A stretch of DNA of 64,000 bases from JBOICV01 sp050740255 (GTDB taxonomy: Bacteria > Pseudomonadota > Gammaproteobacteria > Nevskiales > JBOICV01). The first letter of the stretch is position 1. Every line of letters begins with the position of its first letter. The stretch covers positions 1 to 64,000 of the forward strand of contig JBOICV010000092.1 of assembly GCA_050740255.1 (NCBI GenBank), written 5' to 3'. The notes beneath the pieces were generated by a model. That model was given only the letters and a program-made list of their open reading frames with translations, was not told the DNA's origin and did no database searches. The translations under genes and the position numbers were made by a program. This document shows, piece after piece, positions 25,994 to 34,111 of this stretch.

Positions 25994-28207
25994 ATGAAAA
26001 AACTACTGATCGGTTTTGTCGCGGTCATAGCCGCACTCGTCGTGTTCGTCGCAGTTGACCACCGCGGCAAACTGGAGGAACCCGGGGAGATTACCCGCAG
26101 CGCTGTGCCGCCAGAGAGGGTAGCGCAGCGAAACGGCATGCGCGCCGGTAGCGACAAGCAGATCCTGTTCGGTGATCTGCACGTGCATACGACTTACTCA
26201 GTGGACGCGCACGCCTGGAGTATGCCGATATTCCACGGCGAGGGCGTGCATCCACCGGCCGAGGCTTGCGACTACGCGCGCTTCTGCTCCGATCTTGATT
26301 TCTGGGCCACCACTGAGCACGCCGAGTCGCTGACGCCGCGGCACTGGCGCGAGCTCAAGGAAACCGTCCGCCAGTGCAATGCCGTGGCCGGCGATCCGGC
26401 CAATCCTGATCTCGTCTCCTTTCTCGGCTGGGAGTGGACCCAGATGGGAAACACCGCCGAGGAGCACTACGGTCACAAGAACGTGATTTTCATGGATACC
26501 GAGGACGACAAAGTGCCTGCCCGGCCGATCAGCGCGGGCGGCATAGCCGCGACCGCCATGCGCAACGCCGCCATTCCGTTCTGGCGCAATCTGGTCAGTC
26601 CCTATCTCGACTGGAGCAGCCGCCAGAGCCAGTTCAATCAGCAGTACAAGATGAAGGATCTCAAGGCGCAGCCGCTATGTCCCGATGGCCTTGCCGAGCG
26701 CGAAATGCCGGTTGATTGCGTCGAGTTTGCAGAAACGCCCAGGGAGCTGTTCGCCAAGCTCAACGACTGGGGCTTCGATGCGCTGGTGATTCCGCACGGC
26801 AACACCTGGGGTTATTACACGCCGCCGGGCTCAAGCTGGGACAAACAGTTGACGCGCGAGCAGCATGACCCCAAGCGACAGATGCTGATCGAAGTGTTCT
26901 CGGGCCACGGCAACTCGGAGGAATTCCGCGACTGGCGCGAAGTGGCCTACGACGCGCAGGGCAATGCAGTCTGTCCCGAACCCACCGAGAATTACCTGCC
27001 GTCCTGCTGGCGCGCGGGCGAGCTGATACGTACGCGCTGTGGCGAACTCTCCACACAGGAGTGCGAGCAGCGCGTGACGACAGGGCAGCTTGACTATCTC
27101 GCGGCGGGACGTGCCGGGCATATCGTCATTCCGGGAGTGCAGCCGGACGACTGGCTTGACTCGGGCCAGTGCCGCGACTGTTATCTGCCGGCCTTCAACT
27201 TTCGGCCGAAAAGCTCAGTGCAGTACGCCGTGGCGCTCAGCAACTTTGATGAGCAGAACGAAGAAGGCAACGGTCCGCTGCGCTTTCGTTTTGGTTTCAT
27301 TGCCTCCAGCGATAACCACTCCGCGCAGCCGGGCACCGGCTACAAGGAACTCGACCGCCAGGATAGCGCCGACGTATTCGGCCAGGACGGTGTGTTCAGG
27401 GACGGTTTCATAGACGCGGCCAAGGCCAAGGGCAGTGGCACGGAATCCGTGCCTTACGACCTGACCAGCGGCCGTTTCAACTTCATGCAAATCGCGGAAA
27501 GCGAGCGCCAGCAGTCGTATTTCTACACCGGCGGGCTGGTAGCGGTGCACAGCGCCGGGCGTAACCGCGAAGCGATCTGGGGCGCGATGAAGCGGCGTGA
27601 AGTTTATGCCACCTCCGGCGAACGCATGCTGTTGTGGTTCGATTTACTGGGCGAGGGTGGGGTCACTGCACCGATGGGCTCGGAAGTCACGGGCGCCGGC
27701 GTTCCGCGTTTTCGCGTGCGCGCGGTAGGCGACTTCGAGCAGCTACCCGGCTGCCCGGAGCACAGCACGACCTCGCTGTCACCCAACCAGATCGCAGGCA
27801 TCTGCCGCGGCGAGTGCTATAACCCGTCCGACACGCGCAAGACGATTGAACGCATCGAGGTTATCCGCATCCGCCCGCAGAACACGCCCGGCGAAAACAT
27901 GGCCGATCTGATCCAGGACCCGTGGCAGGTTTTCGCCTGCAGCGGCGATTCCAGCGGCTGCACGGTGGAGTTCGAGGATCCGGGTTTTGCGGCCGAAAAC
28001 CGGGAAGTGATTTACTACGTGCGTGCGGTGGAGAAGGTCAGCGCCACCGTCAACGCCGGTAATCTGCGCTGCGAATACAACGAGCAAGGCGAGTGCATCG
28101 CGGTAAAACCCTGCTTCGGTGATTCCCGCACGTCGGATAACGATGATTGCCTGGCGCCGGCCCCCGAGCGCGCCTGGTCGTCGCCGATTTTCGTGAAACC
28201 GTCGTAA
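25994..28207 (+). CDS. DUF3604 protein, secreted PHP-like metalloprotein
   Basis: A 737-residue protein with an N-terminal membrane or signal segment (LLIGFVAVIAALVVFVAV). It matches DUF3604, whose PHP-like metal motif reads FGDLHVHTTYSVDA near residue 58 and is followed by FWATTEHAES, VIPHGNTWGYYTPP and FIASSDNH. It is probably a periplasmic phosphoesterase-like metalloenzyme, but no substrate is known. Many cysteines in the C-terminal third (CRGECYNPSD, CSGDSSGC, CEYNEQGEC) suggest disulfides. GAGGGAGAG precedes the ATG. It is the last gene of the run with alkyl-sulfatase-like, PpiC and HupE genes. Confidence 0.82.
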   Translation: MKKLLIGFVAVIAALVVFVAVDHRGKLEEPGEITRSAVPPERVAQRNGMRAGSDKQILFGDLHVHTTYSVDAHAWSMPIFHGEGVHPPAEACDYARFCSDLDFWATTEHAESLTPRHWRELKETVRQCNAVAGDPANPDLVSFLGWEWTQMGNTAEEHYGHKNVIFMDTEDDKVPARPISAGGIAATAMRNAAIPFWRNLVSPYLDWSSRQSQFNQQYKMKDLKAQPLCPDGLAEREMPVDCVEFAETPRELFAKLNDWGFDALVIPHGNTWGYYTPPGSSWDKQLTREQHDPKRQMLIEVFSGHGNSEEFRDWREVAYDAQGNAVCPEPTENYLPSCWRAGELIRTRCGELSTQECEQRVTTGQLDYLAAGRAGHIVIPGVQPDDWLDSGQCRDCYLPAFNFRPKSSVQYAVALSNFDEQNEEGNGPLRFRFGFIASSDNHSAQPGTGYKELDRQDSADVFGQDGVFRDGFIDAAKAKGSGTESVPYDLTSGRFNFMQIAESERQQSYFYTGGLVAVHSAGRNREAIWGAMKRREVYATSGERMLLWFDLLGEGGVTAPMGSEVTGAGVPRFRVRAVGDFEQLPGCPEHSTTSLSPNQIAGICRGECYNPSDTRKTIERIEVIRIRPQNTPGENMADLIQDPWQVFACSGDSSGCTVEFEDPGFAAENREVIYYVRAVEKVSATVNAGNLRCEYNEQGECIAVKPCFGDSRTSDNDDCLAPAPERAWSSPIFVKPS

Positions 28208-28215
28208 CTACTTTC

Positions 28216-28248
28216 CCCTCTCCCTCTGGGAGAGGGTACGGGTGAGGG
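28216..28248. repeat. CCCTCTCCC-type palindromic repeat
   Basis: CCCTCTCCC (28216-28224) and GGGAGAGGG (28228-28236) with loop TCT, then a GGGTGAGGG tail. The same family occurs at 47676 and 60082 and, in variant form, inside ribD and thiL. Confidence 0.85.
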
Positions 28249-28334
28249 TTTTTCTACGTGTAGGGGAACGCGGCAAATCGCGCCGGGTCATAAGCTTCAG
28301 AGACGGTTGCGCCGCCCGACAAAGGAGGTAACGG

Positions 28335-28844
28335 ATGTTTCGCGATTACCTCAGGCTCATCACCTTTACCGGCGGGTTGCTCGTGGGCGTGCAGCTCCCA
28401 TCCTTCGTTGATCAATACGAGAAGCGGGTGGATGCTCACTATGTTGAAGCGCAGCTGAATTTTGCCGGCTTCCAAGCGACCGCCGACCGCTACTTCGGCG
28501 GCGATGTGGAAGCGATGCTGCGCCATCACGATCAAAGCAGCGACCTGGTATTTCAAGACGAAGCCAAGGCCATCCGCTCCATCTGGCAGCGCCTGCAGAT
28601 GCTGAAAGCCGAACAGGCCGCCATGAATCAAGACTTCGTGCGGCAGGTGTATCACCTGCTCGCTAACGCGAATACTGAATTACGGAACGAGACCCGCAGC
28701 GCCTACAGCTATACCGTATTGCTGACGATGGAAGCCATCGCTTCAGGTATCGCTGGTGGTTTCGTGACCGCGTTCAGCGTGGAGCTGGTCGTGCTGTTCT
28801 TGGGGGTCCTGTTTCTACCCGGTCCACGCGCTCGCCGGGTGTAG
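28335..28844 (+). CDS. DUF2937 membrane protein
   Basis: A 169-residue protein matching DUF2937: the opening FRDYLRLITFTGGLLVGVQLPSFVDQYEKRVDAHYVEAQ and the C-terminal anchor (SVELVVLFLGVLFLP) are typical. A 100-residue helical segment lies between the two membrane parts. AAAGGAGGT before the ATG predicts strong translation. Its role is unknown. Confidence 0.75.
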   Translation: MFRDYLRLITFTGGLLVGVQLPSFVDQYEKRVDAHYVEAQLNFAGFQATADRYFGGDVEAMLRHHDQSSDLVFQDEAKAIRSIWQRLQMLKAEQAAMNQDFVRQVYHLLANANTELRNETRSAYSYTVLLTMEAIASGIAGGFVTAFSVELVVLFLGVLFLPGPRARRV

Positions 28845-28950
28845 CTTGGTGTGATTGCGAATCGCCAAGACCTGCTTGACGAGGTGCTAGCTTGGGTCTA
28901 GTGTGAAATAGTCACGCAGGAGATGTTCACAGAAACATCAAGGGGGTCTT

Positions 28951-29112
28951 GTGGGGAGATCGCGTTCTCGCGTTACGGCTTTACTGCTCATGCTGCTTGC
29001 AGCGACGCTGCTCTACGCCTGTGGCGGCGGTGGTAGCGACAATGACTTCCTCATGCCGCCCGCACTGACCTGGGACCAGGGTACCTGGGATAACGTCAGC
29101 TGGGCTCCATAA
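28951..29112 (+). CDS. Tiny lipoprotein (53 residues)
   Basis: A GTG-started frame of 53 residues with an AAGGGGGT upstream (tight spacing of about 4 nt). The signal is VTALLLMLLAATLLYAC with the lipidated Cys24, then GGGGSDND and a Trp-rich tail (LTWDQGTWDNVSWAP). The repeated WDxxxWDNVxW pattern is unusual. It lies 42 bp before the coiled-coil secreted protein. No family is recognised; the lipobox and ribosome-binding site support it as real. Confidence 0.55.
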   Translation: MGRSRSRVTALLLMLLAATLLYACGGGGSDNDFLMPPALTWDQGTWDNVSWAP

Positions 29113-29154
29113 CACCCTCTAAGTCCGGCCTTTCAACCGTTAAGGGATATGCAA

Positions 29155-29835
29155 ATGAACAGGAAACTCATCGGCCTCACACTTTTTCTGGCCGCCGCGG
29201 CAGCTTACGCGGCTTCCGTGCCTCACACTTTCCAGCCCAATACGCCGGCGCGCGCCCAAGAGGTGAACGCAAATTTCGCGGCCCTGGTGACGGCAGTGAC
29301 CAGCCTCGAAAACCGCGTAGCGGCGCTGGAAAGCGGCGGGCCAGCTCCGACCGTCGCTTCGCTGGCCGGAACCTACAGTTACCAGAGCTTGGAAATGGGC
29401 GTGCAGCAGCTTGCGGGTGGCAGCGGACATCAGGGCGCGAGGGTGACGGGTTCCAGATTCGCCGGCACCGTCACGCTTAATGCCAACGGCACATTTACCG
29501 TTTCCACCGCCGGCGACGACACCGTGGCGCAGGTGGATTCCTTTCAGGTGAGTGCGCACTTACACACGCTACCGCCGCCGAACTCCGGCAGCACCGGGAC
29601 CACCCAGACCAACGCAACCGACGCCGAGGTCGCCGTCAGTCGCGCAACCGATACTGATTCAGGCGGGGGAACCTGGACTCTCAATGCGGGAGAAGTCGTA
29701 GCTACTTCCACGGGCGGGGAAGTCACGCGTCTGCGCCCGGTTGCCGGAAAACTGCTCATAGGCGTGAACCGCGAGTTCAGTACCTCTGGTGATATCGAAG
29801 ATATTTACGTTCTGAGCATACTGGTCAAGCAGTAG
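29155..29835 (+). CDS. Secreted protein with short coiled coil, unknown function
   Basis: A 226-residue exported protein. The signal peptide (LIGLTLFLAAAAAYAAS) is followed by an ANFAALVTAVTSLENRVAALE coiled coil of the kind used for trimerisation, then a Thr/Gly-rich beta domain (residues 80-226: FAGTVTLNANGTFTVSTAGDD, TWTLNAGEVVATSTGGEV). The last part may be an assembled surface protein. AAGGGA 7 nt before ATG 29155 favours that start over ATG 29149. Confidence 0.6.
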   Translation: MNRKLIGLTLFLAAAAAYAASVPHTFQPNTPARAQEVNANFAALVTAVTSLENRVAALESGGPAPTVASLAGTYSYQSLEMGVQQLAGGSGHQGARVTGSRFAGTVTLNANGTFTVSTAGDDTVAQVDSFQVSAHLHTLPPPNSGSTGTTQTNATDAEVAVSRATDTDSGGGTWTLNAGEVVATSTGGEVTRLRPVAGKLLIGVNREFSTSGDIEDIYVLSILVKQ

Positions 29836-29867
29836 CGCTTCGCCATAGTCTCGTGCCAGGACGAGCG

Positions 29868-30182
29868 ATGCAGGCTATAGAAAACCGCGCCGTACAGGCG
29901 GAACGGTTCTGGCGGCAAGGGGATGCCGCAAAATCCATCGCCGATCTCGATGCCGCTTACCGGGCCTATACCAGCGCCCATGATTTGATTACCGACTGCG
30001 CCAAGTTGCATATGCGGGCGCATCAAAAGCTGCGGGAAATAAACTGCCTCCGCGGCAGTAGCGAGCGATACACGGACAATATTCTTCTGTTTCTCGCACC
30101 TCTAGGCGTATTCGAGCTGCTGGCATTCATCTTCAAATCCAAAGTAGGAAGCTCCGAGCTGTGCCGGCGCACGGCGAACTGA
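29868..30182 (+). CDS. Hypothetical helical protein with a C-terminal membrane segment
   Basis: A 104-residue frame with AGGA 6 nt before its ATG. The N-terminal 70 residues are amphipathic helices (AERFWRQGDAAKSIADLDAAYRAYTSAHDLI), followed by a membrane segment (NILLFLAPLGVFELLAFIF) and a short Lys/Arg tail. The family is unknown. It may be genuine because it fills an otherwise empty gap with plausible composition. Confidence 0.4.
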   Translation: MQAIENRAVQAERFWRQGDAAKSIADLDAAYRAYTSAHDLITDCAKLHMRAHQKLREINCLRGSSERYTDNILLFLAPLGVFELLAFIFKSKVGSSELCRRTAN

Positions 30183-30252
30183 GCGGAGTACAGCTCGTCT
30201 GATTGCACGTTCAGTTGCACTGATCCGCCATCCCAGCACCGTCTCCCGCGCT

Positions 30253-30726
30253 GTGCGGGCCATTGAGGTACAGCTCCGCGTGCAGCACGGCGGGGTCTTG
30301 TCGCTGAGTTATCAGCTTGTAGGCGACCTCACCCGGTTGCGTATCCCCGAAACACGGCCGCCACGCCGTGCTGACCAGCTTTGGCGGCACTCTTGCTTCG
30401 AAGCCTTCGTTCGCCAGGCTGGGCAACCCGCTTACCGCGAATACAATTTTGCGCTCTCGCGCGAATGGGCGGCGTATGGTTTTCGCAGATACCGCGAAGG
30501 CATGCAGCCGCTAGAAGCGCCTGATCCTGCGATCGTCGCGCGTAGTGCAGGCGAGCGGCTGGAGCTTGACGCAGTCATCCAGATAAAGGATTTTTTGGCC
30601 CTGCAACTGGGGCTTGCCGCTGTCGTAGAAGAGCTAGATGGAACCATTTCCTACTGGGCGCTGTTGCATCCACTCGGCAAACCGGACTTCCATCACCCGG
30701 ATACGCTGGCTGTGGAGCTTCGATAG
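30253..30726 (+). CDS. DOMON-like protein next to DUF1343
   Basis: A 157-residue protein resembling the DOMON-like family that pairs with DUF1343 genes: GGVLSLSYQLVGDLTRLRIPE, DQLWRHSCFEAFVR, YREYNFALSREWAAYGFRRYREG and HPLGKPDFHHPDTLAVELR are family-like. The GTG at 30253 falls inside the usual N-terminus, since the in-frame upstream codons (ALIRHPST) also look homologous. No ATG, GTG or TTG occurs upstream in frame; CTG 30220 or ATT 30202 would be needed. The role is presumably carbohydrate or heme binding. Confidence 0.65.
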   Translation: MRAIEVQLRVQHGGVLSLSYQLVGDLTRLRIPETRPPRRADQLWRHSCFEAFVRQAGQPAYREYNFALSREWAAYGFRRYREGMQPLEAPDPAIVARSAGERLELDAVIQIKDFLALQLGLAAVVEELDGTISYWALLHPLGKPDFHHPDTLAVELR

Positions 30727-30760
30727 CGGCGCATGCCTTATTCTTGATCTTTCCAAAATG

Positions 30761-30785
30761 GATGCCGGCTTCCGCCGGCATGACG
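30761..30785. repeat. ATGCCGGC palindrome
   Basis: GGATGCCGGC, loop TTCC, GCCGGCATGAC: an 8-bp inverted repeat of a type dispersed in many proteobacterial genomes, between the DOMON-like and DUF1343 genes. Confidence 0.6.
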
Positions 30786-30810
30786 GACAAGAGAGGGTTC
30801 GATAAAAGCA

Positions 30811-32016
30811 ATGAAGTTCGGTATTGATCGCCTGCTGGAAGATGCCGCGTTGCGCAAACCGCTCGCGGGCCGCCGTATCGGTTTGCTGGCACATCCGGCT
30901 TCGGTGACGCGTGATCTGGCGCACTCGCTCGATGCACTGGCAGGGCTGAAGGGCATCAATCTAACTGCCGCTTTCGGTCCGCAACACGGACTGCGCGGCG
31001 ACAAGCAGGACAATATGATCGAGTCGCCGGATTTCCGCGATCCGGTGCATGGCATCCCGGTATTCAGCCTTTACGGCAAGCTGCGCCGGCCCTCCGCGGA
31101 GATGATGGGCAGCTTCGATGTATTGCTGGTGGATTTGCAGGACCTCGGCTGCCGTATCTACACCTTCATAACGACTTTGCGCTACGTGCTGGAGGAAGCG
31201 GCTAGGCATGGCAAGACGGTATGGGTGCTTGATCGGCCCAATCCTGCCGGACGACCGGTGGAGGGCTTGAAGCTGCGCGCGGGCTGGGAGAGTTTCGTCG
31301 GCGCCGGGCCGCTGCCAATGCGTCACGGTCTGACGATGGGCGAGCTGGCGCAATGGTTCGTGCGCACACTCAAGCTCGACGTGGAATGTAATGTGGTGAC
31401 GATGCAAGGCTGGCAGCCGGCGCGGACACCGGGCTACGGTTGGCCGCTGGGCGAGCGTGCCTGGGTGAATCCGAGCCCGAATGCAGCCAACCTGTCCATG
31501 GCGCGCTGCTATGCGGGTACGGTAATGCTCGAGGGTACGACACTATCCGAAGGCCGCGGCACCACGCGTCCGCTGGAGTTGTTCGGGGCACCGGATCTGG
31601 AACCGCGTGCCTTGCTAGCTGCGATGGAATTGCTGGCTCCACAATGGATGCGCGGTTGCCGGCTGCGAGAGTGCTGGTTTGAGCCGACTTTCCACAAGCA
31701 TTCCGGCAAGCTCTGTGCGGGAATTCAGATTCATGTCGAAGACGCGGCCTACGACCATGACGCCTTCCGGCCCTGGCGTCTGATGGCTCTGGCATTCAAG
31801 GCGCTGCGCAGATTACGTCCAGAGTACGAACTCTGGCGCGATTTCCCCTACGAATATGAGCGTGATCGGCTGGCGATTGACGTGATCAACGGCAGCGAGC
31901 TGTTACGCCAATGGGTGGACGATACTGCGGCTACACCCGCCGATCTGGATGCGCTCGCCGCCGCCGATGAAACGGCGTGGCGTGCAGAGCGTGAAGCACT
32001 GCTGTTGTACCGCTGA
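30811..32016 (+). CDS. DUF1343/NamZ-like protein
   Basis: A 401-residue protein of the DUF1343 family, one member of which (NamZ) is an exo-N-acetylmuramidase for peptidoglycan turnover. Family signatures: RIGLLAHPASVTRD, AFGPQHGLRGDKQDNMIES, VDLQDLGCRIYTF, DRPNPAGRPVEG and NPSPNAANLSMARCYAGTVMLEGTTLSEGRGT. No signal peptide is present, so a cytoplasmic role in muropeptide recycling is likely. It follows the DOMON-like gene, an association I recall for this family. Confidence 0.85.
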   Translation: MKFGIDRLLEDAALRKPLAGRRIGLLAHPASVTRDLAHSLDALAGLKGINLTAAFGPQHGLRGDKQDNMIESPDFRDPVHGIPVFSLYGKLRRPSAEMMGSFDVLLVDLQDLGCRIYTFITTLRYVLEEAARHGKTVWVLDRPNPAGRPVEGLKLRAGWESFVGAGPLPMRHGLTMGELAQWFVRTLKLDVECNVVTMQGWQPARTPGYGWPLGERAWVNPSPNAANLSMARCYAGTVMLEGTTLSEGRGTTRPLELFGAPDLEPRALLAAMELLAPQWMRGCRLRECWFEPTFHKHSGKLCAGIQIHVEDAAYDHDAFRPWRLMALAFKALRRLRPEYELWRDFPYEYERDRLAIDVINGSELLRQWVDDTAATPADLDALAAADETAWRAEREALLLYR

Positions 32017-32020
32017 CGCG

Positions 32021-32206
32021 ATGCAAGATCAGTTCCCCGTAATCTGCCCCTACTGCGGAGAGGCGCTGGAAATTTACCTCGAGCCGGACCTTGAGGGGAG
32101 TCTGGTTCAGGATTGCGAAGTCTGCTGCAACCCCTGGCAGGTCGAGGTGTGGACCGACGGCGATGAACGCCACATTTCGGTGGCGCGCGCCGACGGCTCG
32201 GAGTAG
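32021..32206 (+). CDS. CPXCG-motif cysteine-rich small protein
   Basis: A 61-residue zinc-ribbon-like protein. The first pair is CPYCGEALEIYLE, the second DCEVCCNPWQVEV, with an acidic tail. It matches the cysteine-rich CPXCG family of unknown function. It begins 4 bp after DUF1343. ATG 32021 was preferred because the in-frame sequence before it shows no family match. Confidence 0.78.
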   Translation: MQDQFPVICPYCGEALEIYLEPDLEGSLVQDCEVCCNPWQVEVWTDGDERHISVARADGSE

Positions 32207-32212
32207 GGGCTA

Positions 32213-32308
32213 CTAGCGCTTGCGCCGTTCCTCCGCAGCCTCTTCGGCCGCATCCTCGCGCCGTTCCTGCGTTTCTTCACGGCGCTCTTCCTCGGTTTCC
32301 GGAATCAC
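32213..32308 (-). CDS. Possible Glu/Arg-rich micro-ORF
   Basis: A 31-codon GTG-started frame on the minus strand, IPETEEERREETQERREDAA and then EEAAEERRKR, with AGGA 7 nt upstream. It would be one charged helix. The frame is closed by a stop 12 codons upstream of the GTG. It lies in the otherwise empty stretch 32207-32479 and may be chance. Confidence 0.3.
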   Translation of the reverse strand: MIPETEEERREETQERREDAAEEAAEERRKR

Positions 32309-32479
32309 TGAGTCTTCCTGAGGAAACGTCAGAATAAGCGTTCATCGGTAAGCGCTGGCAGAATACATCGATTAGCGCCACCCATTCTTTGCAGGCGCCA
32401 TCGGCCGCCGGCAGGCCTGGCTATTTGCAGTTCATCAGGCTCGCGCTACCTTAGCGCATTGAACGGATAGGGGAAGATT

Positions 32480-34105
32480 ATGCTGCAAGGCCAGATGATG
32501 GATACGCCGCTGCTGATTTCATCGCTGCTGGTGCACGCGGATAAGTATCACGGCGATACCGAAATCGTGTCGCGCACGATAGAGGGGCCAATCCATCGCT
32601 ATACCTACCGCGAGGCGCATAGCCGCACGCGCCAGCTCGCCAACGCACTGCTCAAGCTCGACGTGCAATCCGGCGAGCGCGTGGCGACCCTGGCCTGGAA
32701 TGGTTACCGCCACTTCGAGCTGTACTTCGGCGTCTCCGGCATCGGCGCGGTGGTGCACACGATCAATCCGCGCCTGCATCCGGAACAGATCGCATGGATT
32801 GCGAATCACGCCGAAGACAAGTTCTTGTGCTTCGACATTACCTTCGCGCCCATCATCGAGAAAATCGCCGCGCTATGCCCACAGGTGCAGGGCTGGATCG
32901 CCATGACCGATCGTGCGCACATGCCGGCGATCAAAGTGCCCAATCTTCTTTGCTATGAAGAGCTAATCGGGGCCGCATCCGATCAGTACGAATGGCCGGC
33001 CTTCGACGAGCGCAGCGCCGCCTGCCTGTGCTACACCTCGGGCACGACCGGCAATCCCAAGGGCGTGCTGTATTCGCACCGCTCGACCATCCTGCACTCT
33101 TACGGCGTGTCGCTACCGGATGCGCTCGGCCTGTCGGCGCGCGAGGTGGTGCTGCCGGTGGTGCCGATGTTCCACGTCAGTGCCTGGACTCTTCCCTATC
33201 TGGGCGCGATGATCGGCTTCAAGCTGGTGTTTCCCGGCGCGGCGCTGGATGGTCCCAGCGTGTGCGAGTTGTTCGAGAACGAGCGCGTCACTTTCAGCGC
33301 CGGCGTGCCCACGGTCTGGCTGGCGGTACTCCAGCATTTGCAGAAAACCGGCAAGGCGCCCGCCCACCTCAAGCGCATGCTGGTCGGCGGCTCGGCCTGC
33401 CCGCCGGCGCTGATGCAGACCTTCAAGCGCGACTACGGTATTCAACTCATTCATGGCTGGGGCATGACGGAAATGTCGCCGCTTGGCACGGTCGGCACGC
33501 TGAAGTGCAAGCACCTGGAGTGGCCGGAGGAGCAGCGCTTCGCGGTGGAACTGAAGCAGGGCCGTCCACCGTTCGGAGTTGAACTCAAGATCACCGACGC
33601 GGAAGGCAGGGAATTGCCGCGCGACGGCAAGGCCCAGGGCGATCTGCTGGTGCGCGGGCCCTGGATCATCAAGAGCTACTTCAAGGTCGAGCAGAGCCCG
33701 CTGGTGGACGGCTGGTTTCCCACCGGCGACGTCGCCACTCTGGATCCCGACGGTTTCATGGAGATCAAGGACCGCAGCAAGGACGTGATCAAATCCGGCG
33801 GCGAGTGGATCAGCTCGATTGATCTGGAGAACATTGCCATGTCGCATCCCGCGGTGGCCATGGCCGCGGTGATCGGCGTGCCGCATGCCAAGTGGGACGA
33901 GCGGCCGCTGCTGATCGTGGTGAAGAAGCCCGGCCAGGAAGTCACGCGCGAGGCGCTACTGAAGTTCTACGAAGGCAAGATCGCCAAGTGGTGGCTGCCG
34001 GACGATGTCGCTTTTGTGGAGGCCTTGCCGCTGGGTGCGACCGGCAAGGTGCAGAAAATCAAACTGAGAGAGCAGTTCCGCGAGCACAAGCTGCCCGGGG
34101 TCTGA
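32480..34105 (+). CDS. Medium/long-chain acyl-CoA synthetase, AlkK-like
   Basis: Activates fatty acids to acyl-CoA via an acyl-adenylate, 541 residues. The AMP-binding motif is YTSGTTGNPKG near residue 190; GWGMTEMSPLG, GWFPTGDVA and the C-terminal lysine motif GATGKVQKIKL follow. The opening MLQGQMMDTPLLISSLLVHA resembles AlkK medium-chain enzymes. It could feed beta-oxidation together with the damaged enoyl-CoA hydratase elsewhere. It converges on the cNMP-binding gene with 6 bp between stops. Confidence 0.87.
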   Translation: MLQGQMMDTPLLISSLLVHADKYHGDTEIVSRTIEGPIHRYTYREAHSRTRQLANALLKLDVQSGERVATLAWNGYRHFELYFGVSGIGAVVHTINPRLHPEQIAWIANHAEDKFLCFDITFAPIIEKIAALCPQVQGWIAMTDRAHMPAIKVPNLLCYEELIGAASDQYEWPAFDERSAACLCYTSGTTGNPKGVLYSHRSTILHSYGVSLPDALGLSAREVVLPVVPMFHVSAWTLPYLGAMIGFKLVFPGAALDGPSVCELFENERVTFSAGVPTVWLAVLQHLQKTGKAPAHLKRMLVGGSACPPALMQTFKRDYGIQLIHGWGMTEMSPLGTVGTLKCKHLEWPEEQRFAVELKQGRPPFGVELKITDAEGRELPRDGKAQGDLLVRGPWIIKSYFKVEQSPLVDGWFPTGDVATLDPDGFMEIKDRSKDVIKSGGEWISSIDLENIAMSHPAVAMAAVIGVPHAKWDERPLLIVVKKPGQEVTREALLKFYEGKIAKWWLPDDVAFVEALPLGATGKVQKIKLREQFREHKLPGV

Positions 34106-34111
34106 TTGGAT

